From contig JAGADB010000089.1 of NCBI GenBank assembly GCA_017613815.1, positions 1-6,780 on the forward strand: a stretch of DNA of 6,780 nt. The letters run 5' to 3'. This DNA is from Clostridia bacterium (GTDB lineage: Bacteria > Bacillota > Clostridia > Oscillospirales > CAG-382). Numbering within the stretch: the stretch's first letter is position 1; every line of letters starts with the position of its first letter. Made by a program: the position numbers and the translations under genes. The notes beneath the pieces were generated by a model. It made no database searches. It was given only the letters and a program-made list of their open reading frames with translations, and was not told the origin of the DNA. Positions 1 through 6,042 of the stretch are shown one piece after another.

Positions 1-2499
1 GGTATCGTAATCCACGAGGGAAGAATAGCCGAGATGAAGACGGGCGAAGGAAAAACGCTCATGGCAACGCTTCCCGCGTACCTCAACGCGCTTACCGGAA
101 AAGGCGTTCATATCGTAACGGTAAACGACTACCTCGCACGCCGCGACAGCGAGTGGATGGGAAAGATATATGATTACCTCGGACTTTCCGTCGGACTAAT
201 CGTCAACGGACTCAATCAGGAGGAGCGCAGAAAGGCGTATAACGCCGACATAACCTACGGCACGAATAACGAGTTCGGCTTCGACTACCTGAGAGACAAT
301 ATGGTTACCGAAAAGAGAAACCTCGTGCAGAGGGGACACGTCTTTGCGATAGTCGACGAGGTCGACTCCATACTGATAGACGAGGCGAGAACTCCGCTCA
401 TAATTTCGGGCCCCGGCGACCAGTCGAGCGAGATGTATAAAAAGGCGGATAAGCTTGCGCAGTCAATGAAGGCGCACGTCATAAAGGAACTCGACAGTAA
501 AGAGTCCCACGAGGACATAGAGGGCGACTATATAGTCGACGAAAAGGCGAGAACCGCGACTTTAACCGCGGAAGGCATAAGAAAGGCCGAAAAATATTTC
601 GGAATAGAAAACCTCTCCGACCCCGAAAACGTAACGATAGCCGACCATATCAACCTTGCGATAAAGGCGAGGGGCACCATGAAACGCGATATAGACTACG
701 TCGTGAAGGACGGAGAAGTGCTTATCGTCGACGCCTTCACGGGAAGAATCATGCTCGGCAGACGCTATTCCAACGGACTTCACCAGGCGATAGAGGCAAA
801 AGAGGGCGTAAACGTAAGAAGCGAATCCAAAACGCTTGCGACGATAACCTTCCAGAACTATTTCAGACTGTACGAAAAGCTTTCGGGCATGACGGGAACG
901 GCGCTCACCGAGGAAGACGAATTCAGAGAGATATATAACCTCGACGTCGTTGAAATTCCCACGAATAAGCCGATGATAAGGGAAGACCTGCCCGACGTCG
1001 TTTACAGAACGAGAAAGGGCAAATATAACGCGATAGTCGAGCAGATAAAGGAATGCCACGAAAAAGGACAGCCTGTGCTCGTCGGAACCGTCTCGATAGA
1101 AAAGAGCGAGGAGCTCTCCGCACTTCTTAACAGAAACGGTATTGCGCATACCGTGCTCAACGCAAAGTTCCACGAAAAAGAAGCGGAAATCGTAGCGCAG
1201 GCAGGTAAATTCGGAGCCGTAACCATCTCCACCAATATGGCGGGCAGAGGAACCGATATCACGCTCGGCGGCAACGCCGAATACCTCGCCAAAAACGAGA
1301 TGAGAAAACTCGGAAATACTCCCGAGCAGATAAACGACGCAACAAGCTACTTTGAAACCGATAACGAAGAGATACTATCTCTCAGAGAGCAGTATTCAAA
1401 GATATTGAAGCAGTACGAGGAAGAGATCAAACCCGAAGCCAAAAAGGTCGTCGAGGCGGGCGGACTTTATATTCTCGGCACCGAAAGACACGAGAGCCGC
1501 CGTATAGATAACCAGCTCAGAGGCCGTTCGGGACGTCAGGGCGACCCGGGCGAATCGAGATTTTTCTTATCTCTTGAAGACGACCTGCTCCGGCTATTCG
1601 GAAGCGAGAGAATACAGAGCGTCGTCGAAAGACTCGGACTCGACGAAAATACGCCTATTGAGGCGAGAATACTCTCCAATACCATTCAGAACGCGCAGAA
1701 GAACCTCGAGGGCAGAAACTTCGGCATAAGAAAGAACGTCCTCATGTACGATAACGTAATGAATAAACAGAGAGAGGTCATCTATAAGCAGAGAAGAGAA
1801 GTGCTCGACGGAGAAAACGTGCACGATAAGATTTTGGGCATGATAGACTCCTACGTCAACGGCGCATGCGACAGCTTCCTTTCGGGCGACGCGCCGGAGG
1901 AATGGAATCTCGAATCCCTCAAAGGATACTTCCTTGGCATTCTCACGACTCCCGACGACTTCAACTATACAAAAGAAGAACTTGAAAACGTGTCGAGGGA
2001 CGACATAAGAAACGAACTTCTCGAAAGGGCGCACAAGAAGTATAAGGAAAAGGAGAAACTGTTTACCGAAGAGCAGCTTTACCAAATAGAGAGAATCGTG
2101 CTGCTTCGCAACGTCGACGGCCATTGGGTAAACCATATCGACGCGATGGAGGACCTCGAAGACGGCATAGGACTTCAGGCGTACGCGCAGAAAGACCCGC
2201 TTGCCCTCTATACGACGGAAGCCGCCGATATGTTCGACGAGATGATAGACTCCGTAAGGGAGCAGACCGCAAAGATGCTTCTTATGGTAATGCCCACGTC
2301 GCAGATAAAGGCGTCGTCCGCGCCAAAGGAAACGTCCGCGGGACTTAAAAGCGGACCGCAGAAAAGATTAAGCGTCGACGTCGGCAAGAGCGTTTACGGA
2401 AACAGCGCAAAGCCCGAGGCGAGAAAAGAGCCGATAAGAAAGACGGCGGCGGAGAAGGTCGGAAGAAACGACCCGTGCCCATGTGGAAGCGGAAAGTAG
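1..2499 (+). CDS. secA: Preprotein translocase ATPase SecA (5' partial, amber-interrupted C-tail)
   Basis: SecA is the cytoplasmic motor that pushes unfolded preproteins through the SecYEG channel using ATP. The frame is open from base 1, so the start lies upstream; aligning the Walker A lysine with E. coli Lys108 suggests about 90 residues are missing. The ATG at 34 is internal (AEMKTGEGKT), not the start. Counting codons from base 1: Walker A GEGKT at 15-19; DEVDSILIDE at 119-128, leading into the preprotein-crosslinking domain; second nucleotide-binding domain with TNMAGRGTD and motif VI QLRGRSGRQG at 505-514; helical scaffold around RNFGIRKNVLMYDN; two-helix finger region around NVDGHWVNHIDAMEDL and AYAQKDP; then a basic, low-complexity linker. 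The protein ends at Lys832 in the middle of the zinc-binding motif: Cys826 and Cys828 are kept, but the TAG at 2497-2499 cuts off the second Cys pair. All motor domains in the window are intact, so the translocase core should work; the lost tail normally binds zinc, and SecB or ribosomes in some species. Identity is certain; the true 3' end is not. Confidence 0.98.
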   Translation, partial: GIVIHEGRIAEMKTGEGKTLMATLPAYLNALTGKGVHIVTVNDYLARRDSEWMGKIYDYLGLSVGLIVNGLNQEERRKAYNADITYGTNNEFGFDYLRDNMVTEKRNLVQRGHVFAIVDEVDSILIDEARTPLIISGPGDQSSEMYKKADKLAQSMKAHVIKELDSKESHEDIEGDYIVDEKARTATLTAEGIRKAEKYFGIENLSDPENVTIADHINLAIKARGTMKRDIDYVVKDGEVLIVDAFTGRIMLGRRYSNGLHQAIEAKEGVNVRSESKTLATITFQNYFRLYEKLSGMTGTALTEEDEFREIYNLDVVEIPTNKPMIREDLPDVVYRTRKGKYNAIVEQIKECHEKGQPVLVGTVSIEKSEELSALLNRNGIAHTVLNAKFHEKEAEIVAQAGKFGAVTISTNMAGRGTDITLGGNAEYLAKNEMRKLGNTPEQINDATSYFETDNEEILSLREQYSKILKQYEEEIKPEAKKVVEAGGLYILGTERHESRRIDNQLRGRSGRQGDPGESRFFLSLEDDLLRLFGSERIQSVVERLGLDENTPIEARILSNTIQNAQKNLEGRNFGIRKNVLMYDNVMNKQREVIYKQRREVLDGENVHDKILGMIDSYVNGACDSFLSGDAPEEWNLESLKGYFLGILTTPDDFNYTKEELENVSRDDIRNELLERAHKKYKEKEKLFTEEQLYQIERIVLLRNVDGHWVNHIDAMEDLEDGIGLQAYAQKDPLALYTTEAADMFDEMIDSVREQTAKMLLMVMPTSQIKASSAPKETSAGLKSGPQKRLSVDVGKSVYGNSAKPEARKEPIRKTAAEKVGRNDPCPCGSGK

Positions 2500-2556
2500 T
2501 ATAAAAAGTGCTGCGGAGCGGGAATGCCTTCCGTAAGCGGAGATGAGGATAACTGA
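2497..2556 (+). other. Detached or read-through end of the SecA zinc-binding tail
   Basis: Immediately after the in-frame TAG, the same frame reads YKKCCGAGMPSVSGDEDN and then TGA (2554-2556). Together with the residues before the stop this makes the standard CxCx8CC tail of SecA (Cys826, Cys828, Cys837, Cys838, counting from base 1), with TAG in place of the usual second Lys of GSGKKYKKCC. No indel is needed; one A-to-T change in AAG explains it. The TGA overlaps the ATG of the next gene by one base, the kind of junction expected at a real gene end. I therefore read 2556 as the ancestral end of secA. Whether these 18 codons are translated cannot be told from the sequence. Confidence 0.9.
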
Positions 2557-2558
2557 TG
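2545..2558 (+). promoter_or_regulatory. Ribosome binding site and stop-start overlap for the membrane protein gene
   Basis: GAGG at 2545-2548 lies 7 nt before the ATG at 2556, with a second GGAG at 2539-2542. This supports 2556 as the start. The ancestral secA TGA (2554-2556) shares its last base with this ATG, a typical translational-coupling arrangement. If ribosomes stop at the amber instead, they end 56 nt short of this ATG and the coupling is lost, leaving only this Shine-Dalgarno sequence. Confidence 0.65.
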
Positions 2559-3185
2559 GGACTCGGACTTCTGTTTGCGGGATATATAACGCTGCTCACC
2601 TTTAAGGTGCTGCCGCCCGTGCTCGTCGCGGGCGCATACCTCATGTACTCGGCACATAAAAAGATGAGCGTTTACGGAAAAGAATTTGAAAAAGCAAAGA
2701 TAAGCGCCGCGGTTTTCGGCGTCTATTGCGCCGCCTACAGCGCACTTTGGATAACTGAACTCGTTTCTCCCGGAATAACGGTGCTGAAAAATGCGGTTTT
2801 CGCCCTTTGCGAGAGTATCTGCTATACCGGACTTCTGATTTACCTTCATATCACGCTTCTTTCGGCGCTCGAAAAGTTAGACTCGTCGTGCGGCTATGAA
2901 AAAGGCGTAAAAAGAGCGAAATTTTCAAGGGTTCTCATGACGACCTTTGCCGTTCTTGCAATACTTGCCGCAATTTTGAGCACGCTCGGCGTGAAATCCT
3001 ACGTTCCGCTCGCCGAACTCATCGCCCAGACGGCGTGGTTCATTTATACTGCGGTATTGATTTACGGCTGCTATATGCATATAGCGACCGACGAGATAAT
3101 CGCGGAAGACGAAAAGCTCGAAAAGGAAAGAATAAGCAAACTGAACGAAAAAGCGGCTAAAAGAAATAATAAAGGCGGTAGATAA
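2556..3185 (+). CDS. Multi-pass membrane protein of unknown function
   Basis: I do not recognise this family. The 209-residue product is mostly hydrophobic, with about five predicted membrane segments near residues 3-31 (broken by Lys17 and Pro20-Pro21), 49-70, 76-104, 126-146 and 149-172. The loops are basic (HKK at 34-36; KGVKRAKFSR at 116-125). A highly charged, probably coiled-coil and cytoplasmic tail runs from about 179 to 209 (EDEKLEKERISKLNEKAAKR). No catalytic motif or binding signature is visible. The start at 2556 is supported by GAGG 7 nt upstream and by the one-base overlap with the ancestral secA stop. It ends with TAA only 2 nt before the next gene. Position in a tightly packed secA operon suggests an envelope role, but that is inference; the coding call itself is strong because of length, junctions and codon use like the neighbours. 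Confidence 0.88.
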   Translation: MGLGLLFAGYITLLTFKVLPPVLVAGAYLMYSAHKKMSVYGKEFEKAKISAAVFGVYCAAYSALWITELVSPGITVLKNAVFALCESICYTGLLIYLHITLLSALEKLDSSCGYEKGVKRAKFSRVLMTTFAVLAILAAILSTLGVKSYVPLAELIAQTAWFIYTAVLIYGCYMHIATDEIIAEDEKLEKERISKLNEKAAKRNNKGGR

Positions 3186-3187
3186 AA

Positions 3188-3577
3188 ATGATTGAAAAAG
3201 GACTCGTCGGAAGAGAAGAGGCAATAGTAAGCCTTAGTAAATGCGCGCGCGAAATGTCGAGCGGCGACCTCGATATCTTTGCAACTCCCGCTCTCGTCGC
3301 ACTCATGGAAGCGTCGGCGATAAACGCCTTAAAAAACAGACTCGGCATAGGCGAGACCACCGTCGGAATATCCATAAACGTAAAGCATACCTCTCCCACG
3401 CCTACGGGAATGACCGTTTGGGCGGAAAGCGAGCTTACCGAAATCGACGGCAGAAGACTCACGTTTAAAATCACCGCATACGATAAATCGGGCGAAATAG
3501 GAACCGCCACGCACGAGAGAATGATAGTCGAAAAGGAAAAAATGCTCAAAAAAGCAAATTCAAAGATGAATAAATGA
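3188..3577 (+). CDS. FlK-like hotdog-fold acyl-CoA thioesterase
   Basis: The 129-residue product matches the FlK-like thioesterase family (hotdog fold; cytoplasmic dimers that hydrolyse acyl-CoA thioesters). The characteristic stretch SGDLDIFATPALVALMEASA is followed by TTVGISINVKHTSPTPTGM and a late THER motif. Streptomyces cattleya fluoroacetyl-CoA thioesterase FlK uses Thr42, Glu50 and His76; here Thr33, Glu41 and His67 occur with exactly the same spacing (constant offset of 9), and Gly60 and Arg111 fall where FlK has Gly69 and Arg120. At the positions expected for FlK's phenylalanine lid (near 24 and 27) this protein has Ser and Asp, so fluoroacetate specificity is not expected. The substrate is unknown. 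The length is normal for a single hotdog domain. AAAGG at 3171-3175, inside the end of the upstream gene, may serve as ribosome binding site; the 2-nt gap suggests co-translation with the gene before it. Confidence 0.93.
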   Translation: MIEKGLVGREEAIVSLSKCAREMSSGDLDIFATPALVALMEASAINALKNRLGIGETTVGISINVKHTSPTPTGMTVWAESELTEIDGRRLTFKITAYDKSGEIGTATHERMIVEKEKMLKKANSKMNK

Positions 3578-3581
3578 GAAA

Positions 3582-4361
3582 ATGAAACCGAACGAAAAAT
3601 ATTCAAAGGAAAACGGCAAAAAAGCGCCGTCAATCCTGCCGCAGAAGAAGAAAAACCTCAAAAAAGCCGTAATTATTGTCTCAACTGCACTCGCCGTACT
3701 CGTTTTGCTGTGCACAATTCTTTATTTCGTTTCCGAGGGACTGAAAAACGGCAGAATTGCGGAGGAAACCGCGGGAAACGACTTAAACGTAAAAAATTAT
3801 GTAAACTTCTATACTCCCGACTACGACGTAAATATATTTGAAGACGCGGAGTATATGAAAAAGAACAGAAATATATATTATGAGGTCCCGACCGCGTCGG
3901 GAAGCGCAAAAATCGTGCTCGACGAGTACGAGAAGGGAGAGCTTGACGCGGGACAGAGGTTTTTCACGGAATATTTTGACATAGTAATCGGCGGCGAATA
4001 CGAAAAATATCATAAACTCTTCACCGACGAGTACTTAAAGGACCCGTCGGGCTTTGAAAAACATCCGGCGGACAGAAAGTTTACCATGCAGAGAATTTAC
4101 GATATAAACGTAAAGGAGCTCGCGAAAACCCCGTATGACGATAAAAGCTATACCTATAACGGAGATCCTGCGGTTTTCGGCGTGTACGAAGTCGGCTATA
4201 AGATAATGAAAAACGACGGCGAATTCAGGACCGACGTCGAGTCGGATATGGTAATTCCCTTAATCTTCGAGACCGTAACGACGGGATACGGCTCAAAAGA
4301 CGAAAAAACGCTCATAAAGAATATTTACAGATATCAGGATATTACGGTAAAAGCGGAGTGA
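3582..4361 (+). CDS. Single-pass membrane-anchored extracytoplasmic protein, unknown function
   Basis: I do not recognise this family. The 259-residue product has a very basic N-terminus (residues 1-28, ending QKKKNLKK), one hydrophobic segment at about 29-50, and a hydrophilic remainder. By the positive-inside rule the C-terminal 200 residues should lie outside the membrane, as a type II anchored protein or with an uncleaved signal. Cys44 sits in LVLLC, which lacks the small residue before Cys needed for a lipobox, so it is not a convincing lipoprotein. The outer part is rich in Tyr, Asp, Glu and Lys. The region from about 122 to 235 has a helical start (DAGQRFFTEYFDIVIGGEY) followed by several strand-like stretches, which weakly recalls NTF2-like folds; this is a guess. 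The start at 3582 lies 4 nt after the thioesterase stop with only a weak ribosome binding site, so translation probably depends on coupling. It stops at TGA 4 nt before the next gene. Confidence 0.85.
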   Translation: MKPNEKYSKENGKKAPSILPQKKKNLKKAVIIVSTALAVLVLLCTILYFVSEGLKNGRIAEETAGNDLNVKNYVNFYTPDYDVNIFEDAEYMKKNRNIYYEVPTASGSAKIVLDEYEKGELDAGQRFFTEYFDIVIGGEYEKYHKLFTDEYLKDPSGFEKHPADRKFTMQRIYDINVKELAKTPYDDKSYTYNGDPAVFGVYEVGYKIMKNDGEFRTDVESDMVIPLIFETVTTGYGSKDEKTLIKNIYRYQDITVKAE

Positions 4362-4365
4362 AATT

Positions 4366-5811
4366 ATGGAAAAAGACGGCACGAAAATCAAAAGGGCAAA
4401 CTTGAAAAAGGAATATTTTCTTATCGCGGCGGGACTTGCGTTTTTCTTTAATCCCACGGTAAATATCATCGACGTGCTTCCCGACGCGCTCGGCGCGATA
4501 CTTATATATATGGGGCTTGAAAGGTTCGGCTATATCGACGATAAATTCGAAAACGCCAAAAAACTGTCGTTTTATATGATATGGCTTTATATTGTGAAAC
4601 ACGTGCTTTCGCTTGCGGTGTTCGAAAACACCTCCAACACGCTGCCGTTCACGTTTTTCGCGTCGGTGCTTGAAATAATAATTTTAACCGCGTTTTTCGG
4701 ACTTTTCTATTCGGGCTTTGAATATACCTTAATGAGACGGGGAAACGGGGAGAGCGTAAAGGCGGTCGCCAACGTCAAGACCTATTCGGTCTTCTTCGTT
4801 TTCGCAAAGAATATTCTGGCGTTTTTACCCGAAACGCTCGAGCTTTTCAGACAGAAGGAACAGTTCAATTTCGACGCCGACGCGTCGTACAGATTTCCGA
4901 TAAGCTCGCTCAAACCTTACGTAATACTTTCCTGCGTAACGCTGTGCCTGATTTTGGGCGTGATATACCTTATAAGAACGTTTGCGTTTTTGAATAAAGT
5001 CAGAAAAGACGAGGCTTATACCGAAAACCTCACCGCCGAATTTACAGAAATTCTGGAGCATAAAAGGGGAAAACTCATAAGAAGAAAAATGAACCTGAGC
5101 TGCTTCTGCTTCGGATGCGCGGCGCTTTTCAGCGCGGACGCGGTGTTTGAGGGCAAGGATTTCCTGCCCGGCATTGTGTCCGCCATAGCCCTTGCGCTTT
5201 CGTTTGTTGCATTTTCGGAATATTCGAAAACGACCGTAAAGCAAAAGGTTTCTCTGATTCTCATATCCGTTTTCTGCGCGCTCGACACGGTGTTCCTCGG
5301 CTACCTCGAACCGCTTTATACCCGCGTTTTCTCGGCGGAGGAAATATCGGATATAGATGGCGCGGAATTCATAAAATCAGGTTTCGGCGCGGCAGTTTCG
5401 ATAATCGGCGAAATCACGCTTGCGGTCCTTATGATAATCGGTATCGTAATCTGGATAAAGAAGTGTAAAAAAATCACCGACGACGACCTCGGAACGAGCT
5501 ACGGCAGAAGCGCCTTCTGGGTGTCCGTGTTTTTCTCCGCCTCGGCTGTTTTCAAAGCCGTAAGAACGGCAATAAACGTCCTCATCGTGCATATGGCGTT
5601 TACCGACGAGGGAATAACAAAGTATCTGAGCCTGCGCTCAATGATGTCGCCGCAGTCGTCGGGCGAGTATATCGCACAGAATCCCGGAGTTGCATTCTTT
5701 GAAAGCCTTGACGGAGTATATTCCGTAATCGGAGTCGCGGGACTTGTGCTTGCGGCGGTTGCGGTGATAAATATGTGGGCGCTTAAATCCCGCGTAAACG
5801 GAGAGGTTTAA
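4366..5811 (+). CDS. Large polytopic membrane protein of unknown function (NPxxxIIDVLPD type)
   Basis: The 481-residue product has roughly 10 to 12 hydrophobic segments (near residues 16-28, 36-52, 67-86, 97-119, 139-155, 183-208, 243-261, 267-284, 292-315, 340-364, 383-410 and 450-472). Near the N-terminus it carries FNPTVNIIDVLPDALGAILI at 28-47; an NP...IIDxLPD motif followed by a hydrophobic Gly-rich helix recurs in uncharacterised clostridial membrane proteins, as far as I recall, but I cannot name a function. A charged loop at about 209-242 precedes a Cys cluster (Cys246, Cys248, Cys251) at the start of a membrane segment. No transporter signature, nucleotide-binding or protease motif is visible. 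GGAG at 4355-4358, overlapping the end of the upstream gene, lies 7 nt before the ATG and supports this start. The 4-nt gaps to neighbours on 5' and 3' sides indicate co-transcription. Confidence 0.88.
   Translation: MEKDGTKIKRANLKKEYFLIAAGLAFFFNPTVNIIDVLPDALGAILIYMGLERFGYIDDKFENAKKLSFYMIWLYIVKHVLSLAVFENTSNTLPFTFFASVLEIIILTAFFGLFYSGFEYTLMRRGNGESVKAVANVKTYSVFFVFAKNILAFLPETLELFRQKEQFNFDADASYRFPISSLKPYVILSCVTLCLILGVIYLIRTFAFLNKVRKDEAYTENLTAEFTEILEHKRGKLIRRKMNLSCFCFGCAALFSADAVFEGKDFLPGIVSAIALALSFVAFSEYSKTTVKQKVSLILISVFCALDTVFLGYLEPLYTRVFSAEEISDIDGAEFIKSGFGAAVSIIGEITLAVLMIIGIVIWIKKCKKITDDDLGTSYGRSAFWVSVFFSASAVFKAVRTAINVLIVHMAFTDEGITKYLSLRSMMSPQSSGEYIAQNPGVAFFESLDGVYSVIGVAGLVLAAVAVINMWALKSRVNGEV
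5800..5806 (+). promoter_or_regulatory. Strong ribosome binding site for the DUF951 gene
   Basis: GGAGAGG lies 8 nt upstream of the ATG at 5815 and inside the last codons of the preceding membrane protein gene. It is one of the best Shine-Dalgarno matches in the window and fixes the start of this short gene. Confidence 0.7.
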
Positions 5812-5814
5812 TTT

Positions 5815-6021
5815 ATGGCTGAAATAAAGACGTTTCTGCCCGGCGACACGCTCGTTATGAAGAAGAACCACGCCTGCTCCAAAAGCGCAAAATCGTTTCT
5901 CGTGATAATGGCGGCAAGCGACGTCAAGATAAAGTGCGCAAACTGCGGACGGGAGATAATCGTTCCGCGCATAAAGATAGAAAAGAGCATAAAGAACGTA
6001 ATTTCGCAAACCGAAAACTAA
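5815..6021 (+). CDS. DUF951 family small zinc-ribbon-like protein
   Basis: The 68-residue product matches the DUF951 pattern: GDTLVMKKNHAC near the N-terminus (family form GDxVxMKKxHPCG), then DVKIKCANCGREIIVPR (family form DxxIKCxxCGxxVMxPR) and a basic C-terminal stretch. His19, Cys21, Cys41 and Cys44 are the likely metal ligands, as a compact zinc-binding fold. DUF951 proteins are small Firmicutes proteins whose biochemical role is not established to my knowledge; they are often found near ychF or other translation-related genes, and here the neighbour is prfA. This copy is divergent: the Pro-Cys-Gly turn is Ala-Cys-Ser, and the Trp usual in the middle region appears to be missing (SFLVIMAASD). 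Start supported by GGAGAGG at 5800-5806. It ends with TAA, 21 nt before prfA. Confidence 0.9.
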   Translation: MAEIKTFLPGDTLVMKKNHACSKSAKSFLVIMAASDVKIKCANCGREIIVPRIKIEKSIKNVISQTEN

Positions 6022-6042
6022 CCGAAAGGCAGAAAATAAAAA

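Noticed and set aside
562..1173. Long open frame of 203 codons on the minus strand within secA
   Set aside because: It lies wholly opposite the conserved SecA motor domains, and its translation has no recognisable motif; it is a product of codon bias on the coding strand.
2124..2348. Second plus-strand frame inside secA, rich in Arg and Gly
   Set aside because: It overlaps the conserved SecA helical-wing and finger region in another frame and has no family resemblance.
2497..2499. Frameshift or indel as the cause of the secA interruption
   Set aside because: The frame on both sides of the TAG is identical and the motif continues without loss or gain of residues, so a single substitution is sufficient.
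2519..2533. Small hairpin after the secA amber (GGAA/TTCC around TGCC) as a readthrough stimulator
   Set aside because: Only four clean base pairs plus a bulged extension; too weak to support programmed readthrough, and too short with no U-tract to be a terminator.
3582..3740. Lipoprotein signal peptide in the anchored protein
   Set aside because: Cys44 is preceded by Leu-Leu rather than a small residue, and a long basic stretch precedes the helix; an uncleaved membrane anchor fits better.
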